Source: Kiritimatiellia bacterium
Lineage (GTDB): Bacteria > Verrucomicrobiota > Kiritimatiellia > UBA8416 > JADHWI01
NCBI GenBank assembly: GCA_030744755.1
Contig: JASLPY010000060.1
Coordinates: 1 to 33,673 of the forward strand
DNA: 33,673 bases
Direction: 5' to 3'
In this document: one piece after another, positions 1 to 6,987 of the stretch
Layout of the letters: every line of letters starts with the position of its first letter
Numbering within the stretch: the first letter of the stretch is position 1
Program-made: the position numbers and the translations under genes
The notes under the pieces: model-generated
Told to the model about the DNA's origin: nothing
The model's database searches: none
Seen by the model: the letters and a program-made list of their open reading frames with translations, nothing else

Positions 1-1077
1 GCGAAAACTGAAGTTGTCCCTCCTGGTTCCCTGCCTGAATGTCTCGTAGACAACAAGGTCATCAGGCCCCAGGTTAATCTCGATTTCTGCCTTGATAGGC
101 ACGTAACGGATTTGCTGCTGGCCGAGAAAACTAAGGCCATCTTTACCGTTCTCACGAAAGATGCGCACCTGTCCGTCAGGCAGCGGGCTCTCGCCAAGAC
201 GGTGTTCGTCGTCGTTGCGCCAGATGAAGAACCGTACCGGCCGTGAACCGTACTGGTAGCCTCTCATCCGGTAGAGAATATCGAACTTAACATCATCAGC
301 CTTCACCGCCTCCATCCGCTTCGACCATCCGTTCCTTATCGTCTCACTGCCTTGAACGGAGAACATAAAGTACTCGCTCAAACCTTCCTTCACGATCTGT
401 CTCTTGTCACCGAGTCCATTGCCATCACTATCGCTATCGTCCATGACGGCTTCAGCCGTGACAAAGGCGCCCAACATAACACGCTGTTCCAAAAGCTTGC
501 GGACGTCCCCACCCTCCGGTACCGCCTGCCCCCAGCGCCGGGCCAGGTCGCTGATCTTTTCGACCAGGTTGATCTTCCCGACGATCAGGCGAATATGGGC
601 GTTTTCATACTCCTCGCCTGAGTTGTTGAAAACACGCACGTATCCACGGAACTGCATGTGCTCTTCACCGGGATCGGTAATCGCAACGTAGTCCATCTGC
701 CAGGTCAACCCGCTCGTGAAATAGCTGACCTCGACCGGTACCTGTCCCTCGAACTCCGATTCGATGTTCCAGATGAGATGCTGAGGCTTCTGGCCCGGAA
801 AAACGGTGTCTGCAATCTCTATCTTGTCCGAATGCTCGAGAACGCGCATCTCAACGCTTGTAGGATCGATCAATGTTCCCGCCCATGAGAACTGGATCTG
901 GTTGCTCCCCTTCTTGACGGTGATATTACGCGTTTCTTTCGCCAGCGTGATGTCCGCAGAATTGTAGATAGTGAGCTCGACGGTGTTGCGTTTCGGCAGT
1001 GTGACAAGATCCACATTCTTCGCCGACGCCCACGGGGCGAGCATGAGGATCAGCAGTAGTATCGTTGTGCGTCTCAT
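1..1077 (-). CDS. DUF4139-like secreted protein, copy A (3' end cut by window edge)
   Basis: The reading frame opens at an ATG at 1077 and stays open to base 1, so about 359 codons are visible and the C-terminus lies outside the window. It begins with a signal peptide (MRRTTILLLILMLAPWASA). The body is almost collinear with the next gene upstream (1080-2441). The shared segment around SYFTSGLTWQMDYVAI resembles the DUF4139 family (mucoidy-inhibitor MuiA-like). Only 2 bases separate it from the stop of the upstream gene, so it is the third gene of an operon and probably translationally coupled. Compared with the neighbour, one patch (about bases 395-520) is strongly diverged and carries an acidic DSDSDGNGLGD stretch resembling a calcium-binding loop. 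The molecular function of the family is not established; a secreted or envelope protein is inferred from the signal peptide. Confidence 0.85.
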   Translation of the reverse strand, partial: MRRTTILLLILMLAPWASAKNVDLVTLPKRNTVELTIYNSADITLAKETRNITVKKGSNQIQFSWAGTLIDPTSVEMRVLEHSDKIEIADTVFPGQKPQHLIWNIESEFEGQVPVEVSYFTSGLTWQMDYVAITDPGEEHMQFRGYVRVFNNSGEEYENAHIRLIVGKINLVEKISDLARRWGQAVPEGGDVRKLLEQRVMLGAFVTAEAVMDDSDSDGNGLGDKRQIVKEGLSEYFMFSVQGSETIRNGWSKRMEAVKADDVKFDILYRMRGYQYGSRPVRFFIWRNDDEHRLGESPLPDGQVRIFRENGKDGLSFLGQQQIRYVPIKAEIEINLGPDDLVVYETFRQGTRRDNFSFR

Positions 1078-1079
1078 GT

Positions 1080-2441
1080 TCATTCCTTTTTCAGGTCAAT
1101 CCGTTCCTGCTTCTTGTTCACGCCGTTGTGTGTGACAACCATGCATGGATAGAGCTGTTTACCTCTGGCAGGGACATCGAATGTCGCCTCAATCGTGCGA
1201 TAGTCAAACAGCTTGGTTTTGATCTCCGATGAATAGTCGACGTGGCCGGCCCATTGCCGGCGCAACTCGAACCGGATCGGCTTTGTCCTGTAATTACGAA
1301 TACTGTCGACCCAACGCGTTCTCTCGTCCCAGCCGTCAACATATTCGCGTCCGCTGCTGCGGCGAAAACTGAAGTTGTCCCGCGTGGTGCCATGCCTGAA
1401 CGTCTCGTAGACCACCAGGTCGTCAGGACCCAGGTTGATTTCTATCTTGGCCTTGATAGGGACGTAACGGATCAGTTGCTGACCAAGGAAACTCAGACCA
1501 TCCTGCCCGTTTTCACGAAAGATGCGCACCTGCCCGTCAGGCAGCGGGCTCTCTCCGAGGCTGTGCTCTTCATCGTTGAGCCAGATGAAGAAGCGTACCG
1601 GCCTCGCACCGTACTGGTAGCTTCTCATCCGGTAGAGAATATCGAACTTAACGTCATTGGCCTTAACGGCCTCCATCCGCTTGGACCATCCATTCTTGAT
1701 TGTCTCACTGCCCTGTACTGCAAACATGAAGTACTCGCTCAGCCCCTCCTTAACTATCTGCTTCTTTCCATCGGCGGGGGCATCCTGGGCGGGCCTACCT
1801 TTCATCACAGTGCTGGCATAGGCAAAGCTCTGTCGTAGCACCGCGCTCTGGAGTTTCTTGTAGTCGTTGTCCGCCGTGGCGGGGGCCGCTATCCCGTATC
1901 GTTTTGCCAGGTCCACGATCTTCTCGACCAGGTTGATCCTGCCGACTATCAGGCGGATGTGAGCGTCGTCGTACTCCTCCCCGGAGCTGTTAAAGACACG
2001 TACGTATCCCCTGAACTTCATCAGTTCCTCCTCAGGATCGGTAATCGCCACGTAGTCCATCTGCCAGGTCAGTCCGCTGGTGAAATAGCTGACTTCGACC
2101 GGCACCTGTCCCTCGAACTCTGATTCGATGTTCCAGATAAGGTGTTGCGGTTTCTGGCCCGGAAAGACCGTGTCCTCTATCTCTATCTTGTCCGCATGTT
2201 CAAGAATGCGCATCTCAACGCTCGTAGGATCGATCAATGTTCCCGCCCATGAGAACTGGATCTGGTTGTTACCCTTCTTGACCGTGATATCCCGCGTTTC
2301 CTTTGCCAGCGTAATATCCTCGGAGTTGTAGATTGTAAGCTCGACGGTGTTACGCTTCGGCAGGGTTACCAGGTCAACGTTCTTTGCCGGGGACAGTATC
2401 GGCATAAGCGTCACGAAGAGTATCAGCATTGTGCGTTTCAT
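1080..2441 (-). CDS. DUF4139-like secreted protein, copy B
   Basis: This 453-residue protein starts with a hydrophobic signal peptide (MKRTMLILFVTLMPILSPA) after a good Shine-Dalgarno (GGAAGGAGAGG) about 7 bases upstream. The first 160 residues contain a beta-rich N-terminal part (VDLVTLPKRNTVELTIYN) and the SYFTSGLTWQMDYVAI segment resembling DUF4139. The C-terminal half has the LGESPLPDGQVRIFRENG and NLGPDDLVVYETF segments also seen in copy A. It is the middle gene of an operon: 21 bases after the stop of the 2463-3704 gene and 2 bases before copy A. Copies A and B share long stretches of near-identical DNA at an offset of about 1361 bases, which indicates recent tandem duplication. The family role is unknown; an envelope or secreted structural function is a guess. 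Confidence 0.85.
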   Translation of the reverse strand: MKRTMLILFVTLMPILSPAKNVDLVTLPKRNTVELTIYNSEDITLAKETRDITVKKGNNQIQFSWAGTLIDPTSVEMRILEHADKIEIEDTVFPGQKPQHLIWNIESEFEGQVPVEVSYFTSGLTWQMDYVAITDPEEELMKFRGYVRVFNSSGEEYDDAHIRLIVGRINLVEKIVDLAKRYGIAAPATADNDYKKLQSAVLRQSFAYASTVMKGRPAQDAPADGKKQIVKEGLSEYFMFAVQGSETIKNGWSKRMEAVKANDVKFDILYRMRSYQYGARPVRFFIWLNDEEHSLGESPLPDGQVRIFRENGQDGLSFLGQQLIRYVPIKAKIEINLGPDDLVVYETFRHGTTRDNFSFRRSSGREYVDGWDERTRWVDSIRNYRTKPIRFELRRQWAGHVDYSSEIKTKLFDYRTIEATFDVPARGKQLYPCMVVTHNGVNKKQERIDLKKE

Positions 2442-2462
2442 CGCGCCCTCTCCTTCCGCTGC

Positions 2463-3704
2463 CTACCAGACGTTCTTGATCAGAAGGTGGAAAGTGAATA
2501 CCTGTTTCTTGACCTTCTCCGCCTTATCCTTGGGCCTTGCGGGAAGCTTGACACTCAGAACAGGATTGACCTTGTCTGTTGGGTAGGAGAAGTCGATTCC
2601 TTTCGACGTCCTTTCCTTTTGTTCCCACTCCGCGTCTCCATGCGGATCGCCGGCGTATTCCCTGCAAAGCCCGTTAATCTGCTCAACTATGTCAAGCTGA
2701 CACGCCTTGTCCTTGAAGTTCTCGATCTCGTAGCTGATCACTATTTCCTGGTTATGCAGGTTGCCGCGGACATTGTGTCTCTTGTTCTCCTTCATTATCC
2801 GCGTGCATACGATGTCACGTGACTCGCCGAGATACAGGCGCATCTTGTCGTCCAGCGGAGTAAGTTTCGCGATATCCTCACCCAGGAACGCTTCACCTCC
2901 GTGGCCGTCCTGTATGAAGATCCGCACCTTTCCGGGCTGGAGAGGGAACAGTCCCATTTCATGTTTCTCGTCATTGACCAGCTCGTAGTGCATCAGGACT
3001 CTTGAAGCCAGCGGTTTTGCGGGATTGAGCTGACCGTGCTTGTACCAGTCAAACGTGAACGTCTTGTTGACCGGAACTTTTTCGAACCGGTGCAGGAGCA
3101 TCTTGATGGTTTCCTGCTGCTGGATTTTCTTCAGGAACTTCGGGCCAAATCCTGCCCAGACACCGGCGGTCCCGAAGTCCTCGCCAGAATAGTTGCGAAG
3201 TTGGATGAAATTCCGGAACGTCAGCTCGGTCTCATCTTTGTTCGCCAGAGCGCGGTAGGAGAAACTCCTGTTGAGATTAGACACCAGGTAGCTCACGCGC
3301 ACCTTGGCAGCACAGGCTTCGGCGGCATAGACCTCCCAGACCAGCGCATTCTCGCCCGGCGGATAGGCAACGTTTATTACGTTTATCTCCTCTTTGCCGT
3401 CGGCTTTTGCGATTGCCCGGAACTTGCCGCCCTGGCGAATCGCCAGCGGACGGAACAGAATTGTGTTCTTGTCTATCTGCGTGTTCGACCAGCTGAAATC
3501 GATCCTGTTGTTACCGTTCTCGGCTGTCGATTTAAGCAGCGGCACTATCCGCTCTTCCTCTACGAGTGTATAAGTGCCGTTGTCCAGCTGGACCTCTACG
3601 CGCTCGCGAACCGGCAGGGTCGCCAGCTTTATTCGCGCCTGTGCAGCCGGTGCAAGAAGCAGGACAGCCGCCATGCATGCCAATGTGATTGATCCTTGTT
3701 TCAT
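2463..3704 (-). CDS. DUF4139-like secreted protein, divergent paralogue heading the operon
   Basis: This is a 413-residue secreted protein related in layout to the two downstream genes but much more diverged. The start is placed at the ATG at 3704 because a signal peptide (MKQGSITLACMAAVLLLAPAAQA) begins there and a purine-rich GGGAGAAAG precedes it; the frame stays open further upstream (to 3872) without a credible leader. Shared landmarks are the N-terminal IKLATLPVRERVEVQL, FSWSNTQIDKNTI, VRVSYLVSNLNRSFSYRAL (the DUF4139-like segment) and GLFPLQPGKVRIFIQDG. It ends 21 bases before copy B. Being first, it probably carries the operon promoter; a TATAAA-like hexamer can be read on the minus strand around 3775-3780, but no matching -35 is convincing. 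Confidence 0.82.
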   Translation of the reverse strand: MKQGSITLACMAAVLLLAPAAQARIKLATLPVRERVEVQLDNGTYTLVEEERIVPLLKSTAENGNNRIDFSWSNTQIDKNTILFRPLAIRQGGKFRAIAKADGKEEINVINVAYPPGENALVWEVYAAEACAAKVRVSYLVSNLNRSFSYRALANKDETELTFRNFIQLRNYSGEDFGTAGVWAGFGPKFLKKIQQQETIKMLLHRFEKVPVNKTFTFDWYKHGQLNPAKPLASRVLMHYELVNDEKHEMGLFPLQPGKVRIFIQDGHGGEAFLGEDIAKLTPLDDKMRLYLGESRDIVCTRIMKENKRHNVRGNLHNQEIVISYEIENFKDKACQLDIVEQINGLCREYAGDPHGDAEWEQKERTSKGIDFSYPTDKVNPVLSVKLPARPKDKAEKVKKQVFTFHLLIKNVW

Positions 3705-3790
3705 CTTTCTCCCTTTCAGTTTCGAATTACGTCGAACCGTTAATCTCAGCAGATAACATCTTGCGCTTGTAACCTTTATACGCCAGGCGG

Positions 3791-3823
3791 AAGTGGAAGC
3801 TTCAGGAAATCTCCACTTTTTTT
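3791..3823 (+). terminator. Possible stem-loop with trailing T run
   Basis: The arms AAGTGGA (3791-3797) and TCCACTT (3812-3818) pair perfectly around a 14-base loop and are followed by five more T residues. It has the shape of an intrinsic terminator on the plus strand, but no plus-strand gene lies upstream of it in this window. It may instead be part of a repeat or a regulatory leader of the minus-strand operon. Confidence 0.25.
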
Positions 3824-3882
3824 CAATCCCGCCGTCCTCTCTATCCGTGGCGTAGGATGTACTGGTAATCAACAGATCTATC

Positions 3883-3939
3883 GTCCACCTCGTAGCGGTG
3901 GACGTACTGGAGTAGTAGGTCCACCGCTACGAGGTGGAC
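3883..3939. repeat. Perfect 21-bp inverted repeat, 15-base spacer
   Basis: Bases 3883-3903 and 3919-3939 are exact reverse complements. Each arm is itself partly palindromic (GTCCACC ... GGTGGAC), so each arm can fold alone or the two can pair together. The size and nested symmetry recall REP/BIME-type or MITE-like palindromic elements; that assignment is inference because only one copy is visible. Confidence 0.75.
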
Positions 3940-4149
3940 CAGGCGAGCGTAACGCGAATTGTCGGCAAACAACAAGACCGAAGGACAAGTTGCACCGATC
4001 CCGCCTTTGAATCCTGAATTCGAAATTCCACATTCGAATCCGTAATTCCCCTGAATTCTTCCTGTTCAAAAACCACATTCCCATGTAGAATTCTTCTTTG
4101 AAGGAGAAGTGGTACGCGATGCGGTTCCTTAACAACGAGGAGGTGCGCT

Positions 4150-4572
4150 ATGAACGAGCAAGTGGCGGCAAGAAGGTTGGGAAAGGATTTTGTGAAAGAC
4201 CTGCATTTACTTGCGGGGTTTGCCTTTCCCTTGACCTGTCCACATTGTGGGAAGACCTACGATGACGTTGAGCAGTTCCTGGAACGAACGCAGGCAACTG
4301 ACAACCTGAATGGTGTGATGGAGGCATGTGGATTTGACACTGTTCGCATACTTGAGGTGTTACGGAGATGTGAATGCGGCAAACTCCTGCTGGAGGAGTT
4401 TGAAGACAGGCGGGACCGGTCTGATGAGGGCATAGAGCATAGGGCAGTGTTTGGCCGGCTGGTGAAAGAGCTGCGGCTCAGCGGAATGACACGCGATGAA
4501 GCACGCTCGTTATTACTGAGTCTCGTCTCGGGGCTCGATAGCGAACAACTGGGCATGCTCCAGGTGCACTGA
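4150..4572 (+). CDS. Small zinc-ribbon-like protein of unknown function
   Basis: This 140-residue cytoplasmic protein follows a very strong Shine-Dalgarno (GAGGAGGT, 5 bases before the ATG). It has no signal peptide or membrane segment. A CPHCG motif (Cys30, Cys33) and a later CECG motif (Cys74, Cys76) could together bind one zinc ion; Cys60 lies between them. The region after the second pair is charged (EEFEDRRDRSDEG) and then helical (FGRLVKELRLSGMTRDEARSLLLSLV). The pattern of a split zinc ribbon followed by a charged DRRD segment reads as a conserved domain, but I cannot name a family. It stands alone between divergent and convergent neighbours, so the context gives no job. Confidence 0.75.
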   Translation: MNEQVAARRLGKDFVKDLHLLAGFAFPLTCPHCGKTYDDVEQFLERTQATDNLNGVMEACGFDTVRILEVLRRCECGKLLLEEFEDRRDRSDEGIEHRAVFGRLVKELRLSGMTRDEARSLLLSLVSGLDSEQLGMLQVH

Positions 4573-4620
4573 CATACACGCGCACCAGTTTCCGAAGGAT
4601 GCACAACCCATCATCGGGAT

Positions 4621-4641
4621 AACGGGGAAACCGTCCCTGTT
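4621..4641. terminator. Weak hairpin between convergent genes
   Basis: AACGGGG (4621-4627) can pair with CCCTGTT (4635-4641), with one G-T pair, around a 7-base loop, between the zinc-ribbon gene and the convergent symporter gene. There is no clean T run on either side and it touches the symporter stop codon, so a terminator role is only a possibility. Confidence 0.2.
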
Positions 4642-6446
4642 CACCTTTTCCAAAACTTGAGAAGCGCCCCCGAGCACACGACTGCCATGACTGTGAAGGC
4701 AACAGCGTGCCCCGTGTTACCGTAAAGCCATTCCCCCGCTGCAAAAAGCACGCCGTACACGGCCAGGCTGCCGAGAACCGTGCAGAGGATGCCCATCGGG
4801 AGATTGTCCTGCTCGTGAGATGGGGCGATGGCCTGCCCTTCGGCTTCGGCCTCCGCAAAGATCTTCTTCCAGCCCGGACCGCTCGGATTAATCAGGCGGC
4901 AGAAATCGCGCAGCGTAGTCGTGTCAGTGGGCTTGGTTACAAAGGCCGTAATGAGCCAGGCAACGGTGGTGCCGGACACCCCTACAATGATGCGCGCAGG
5001 CCCGACCATGGTCTCTCCCGCAACCTGCACGAGCAGCGCATCGACCGCTTCGAGTTTAAGAATTATGGCCAGCGAAAACGACACAACCATGGCGACAATC
5101 TCACACCATGCATTGATCCGCCACCAGAACCAGCGAAGGATAAACAGCAGGCCTGTGCCCGCCCCCACCAGGATTACCAGGTCAAAGGCTTCCTTGGAAC
5201 TCCTCAGGTACATGGCAACGAACGCCGTGATGATCATCAGAACCACTGTGGAAATGCGTCCGGTCCAGACTTTTTCCTTGGCCGTGGCGTCGGGCTTGAC
5301 CCGTGGAAGCAGGTCATGAACTATGTAACATGACCCCCAGTTCAGGTGGGTCGAGATGGTGGACATGTAGGCCGCAATCAACGAGGCCATGATCAAGCCG
5401 AGCCACCCGTTCGGGACCGTCTTCATAATCATGGCAGAATAGGCCACGTCATGTTTCAACTTGGCGTCGGGTATGGCCGGAAAAGCCTCCTTGATGTCCT
5501 GCAGTTCCGGAAACACCAGCAGCGAGCACAACGCCACAATGATCCAGGGCCAGGGACGTAAGGCGTAGTGGGCAAAATTGAAGAAGAGCGTGGCTCCGAC
5601 AGCGTGCTTCTCGTCCTTGGCCGCCAGCATACGTTGCACCAGGTAACCGCCGCCGCCGGGTTCGGCTCCAGGGTAGTACGCTGCCCACCATTGGACCGCC
5701 AGGCAGATGGCAAACACACCGTAGAAGAGCTCTACGTTGCCGGGATCCGGAAAGATGTCCAACTTACCGCTCAGCGCTTCCGTGGTCTGAAACTTCTCCA
5801 CCATGCCGGCGATTCCGCCAACGCTCTCGTGACCGAGCGCATAGTAGGCGGCGGCAAATGCCCCAACCATGGCCATAATGAACAGGAGAAAGTCGGTAAA
5901 GAGCACACCCTTGAATCCACCCATGGCTGAGAATACTACAGTAACCACCATGGCCAGGCCCAGGGTTTGCCAGGGCGTGGTGCCAAGCATAACCGCGCCG
6001 ATCTTGATTGCGGCAACGGATACCATGGCCATGATCAGGACATTGTAGGCAATGCCGAGGTAGCAAGCCCGAAAGACGCGCAGAAACCCGGCGGCCTTCC
6101 CGGAGTAACGGATGGCGTAGAACTCCACGTCGGTCGTGACCCCGGACCGGCGCCAGAGACGCGCATACACGAACACGGTCAGCATGCCGGTAAGCAGAAA
6201 CGCCCACCAGTTCCAGTTGCCGGCAACGCCCTGCTGCCGCACCACATCGGTCACGAAGTTCGGGGTGTCAGTGGAGAAGGTGGTTGCCACCATGGAGAAC
6301 CCCAGTAGCCACCAGGGCATGCTGCGCCCCCCAAGAAAGAAATCGGATTCACTCCGCCCGGAGCTCTTGGATACCGCAACGCCAATTCCCAGTGCAATCA
6401 CAAAAAAGCCAAGAATAAAGGCCCAATCAATTCCGATAAGCTGCAC
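4641..6446 (-). CDS. Sodium:solute symporter (SSS family)
   Basis: This is an integral inner-membrane protein of about 601 residues with many hydrophobic segments, as expected for the SSS (SGLT-like) family, which couples sodium entry to uptake of sugars or other small solutes. Typical family features are the N-terminal IDWAFILGFFVIALGIGVAV helix, the SDFFLGGRSMPWWLLGFSMVATTFSTDTP segment after helix 1 (written here only as a location near residue 40), and the late helices ending in a short cytoplasmic tail. An acidic loop (FAEAEAEGQ) precedes the last two membrane segments. The first in-frame ATG (6461) overlaps its own AGGAGG; a GTG at 6446 sits 5 bases after that AGGAGG and is the better start. 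The substrate is not readable; proximity to glycosidase genes suggests a sugar. Confidence 0.9.
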   Translation of the reverse strand: MQLIGIDWAFILGFFVIALGIGVAVSKSSGRSESDFFLGGRSMPWWLLGFSMVATTFSTDTPNFVTDVVRQQGVAGNWNWWAFLLTGMLTVFVYARLWRRSGVTTDVEFYAIRYSGKAAGFLRVFRACYLGIAYNVLIMAMVSVAAIKIGAVMLGTTPWQTLGLAMVVTVVFSAMGGFKGVLFTDFLLFIMAMVGAFAAAYYALGHESVGGIAGMVEKFQTTEALSGKLDIFPDPGNVELFYGVFAICLAVQWWAAYYPGAEPGGGGYLVQRMLAAKDEKHAVGATLFFNFAHYALRPWPWIIVALCSLLVFPELQDIKEAFPAIPDAKLKHDVAYSAMIMKTVPNGWLGLIMASLIAAYMSTISTHLNWGSCYIVHDLLPRVKPDATAKEKVWTGRISTVVLMIITAFVAMYLRSSKEAFDLVILVGAGTGLLFILRWFWWRINAWCEIVAMVVSFSLAIILKLEAVDALLVQVAGETMVGPARIIVGVSGTTVAWLITAFVTKPTDTTTLRDFCRLINPSGPGWKKIFAEAEAEGQAIAPSHEQDNLPMGILCTVLGSLAVYGVLFAAGEWLYGNTGHAVAFTVMAVVCSGALLKFWKR

Positions 6447-6451
6447 GACAA

Positions 6452-6457
6452 CCTCCT
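6452..6457 (-). promoter_or_regulatory. Ribosome binding site that decides the symporter start
   Basis: AGGAGG lies inside the first codons of the longest frame (ATG at 6461) and 5 bases before the GTG at 6446. The ATG has no binding site of its own, so the GTG is favoured as initiation codon. Confidence 0.6.
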
Positions 6458-6576
6458 CCATTAAATGCGTAATGTTCGAAGAGAATACGAAATACCAACA
6501 AAAGACTCCAGCCCGATTGTACAGTGTTTCCTGAGATAAACGGGACGCCGAATCCCCTTATCTGAATTCTCTCCCC

Positions 6577-6600
6577 GTAGCTGAATTCGTTAGAATTCAG
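6577..6600 (+). repeat. Dispersed 24-bp repeat, copy 1
   Basis: This copy differs at a single base from the repeat at 19580-19603 and from the reverse complement of 25873-25896. It has the core GTAGCTGAATTCGTTAG followed by AATTCAG. Confidence 0.7.
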
Positions 6601-6715
6601 ATCCCACGCACGAGCACAAATCCCCACCGCGGGAGCCTATTTCCCCTGTCGTTCTGGTCAATGCTGGCGGGGTGAATCAGAGGTGTGATGTTTTGTTTAC
6701 CCCCGCAAATTGTAT

Positions 6716-6819
6716 GTGGGTGCGTGAGTGTGTGAGTATGTGGGTGAAAGAATGCAAGATTGACCCCATTGGTTTTGTCGGTTTTCTTGACTCACATACT
6801 CCCACACTCACATACCCAC
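6716..6819. repeat. Long imperfect inverted repeat with GT-rich arms
   Basis: Bases 6716-6745 and 6790-6819 are reverse complements at 26 of 30 positions, separated by 44 bases. The left arm is a degenerate GTGAGTGTG-type simple sequence and the right arm its AC-rich counterpart. A transcript could form a long stem. The arms look like a simple repeat that has been maintained or copied as an inverted pair rather than a protein-coding feature. Confidence 0.7.
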
Positions 6820-6890
6820 ACACCGGGTTCATCTCGATACTCAAGGTTTTCAGGCTTGATAGGATCTGAAACGGGCCACTGCGGGAAATG

Positions 6891-6920
6891 CTCGCGACTG
6901 GCCATCTCGCGACTGGCCAT
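6891..6920 (+). repeat. Exact tandem 15-bp duplication
   Basis: The word CTCGCGACTGGCCAT occurs twice back to back (6891-6905, 6906-6920), within 100 bases upstream of the GH27 start. It could be an operator duplication or replication slippage; nothing else in the sequence decides. Confidence 0.6.
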
Positions 6921-6987
6921 CTGGACAAAAGAATCTGATGATGATAGTTTCGATCACGAGAATCAGCCACTAAAAGGGGGCAGCAGA

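Larger units (their letters stand above)
3705..4149. other. Divergent intergenic region with structured repeats
   Basis: This 445-base gap lies between two divergently transcribed genes. It holds a stem-loop followed by a T run at 3791-3823, a perfect 21-bp inverted repeat at 3883-3939, and an AT-richer stretch (about 4010-4090) with several GAATTC words resembling the repeat family seen at 6577, 19580 and 25873. A strong ribosome binding site (GAGGAGGT, 4137-4144) closes it. No protein-coding frame is supported. Confidence 0.6.
6462..6987. other. Repeat-rich divergent intergenic region
   Basis: This gap of over 500 bases separates the minus-strand symporter from the plus-strand GH27 gene. 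It holds one copy of the 24-bp dispersed repeat (6577-6600), a long GT/AC-rich hairpin (6716-6819) and a 15-bp tandem duplication (6891-6920). No protein is supported; the frames crossing it are low-complexity. Promoters for both flanking genes must lie here, but I could not identify them. Confidence 0.55.

Noticed and set aside
1242..1838. Plus-strand 198-residue frame
   Set aside because: It is antisense to the DUF4139-like copy B and a parallel frame exists antisense to copy A, simply because the two genes are duplicates.
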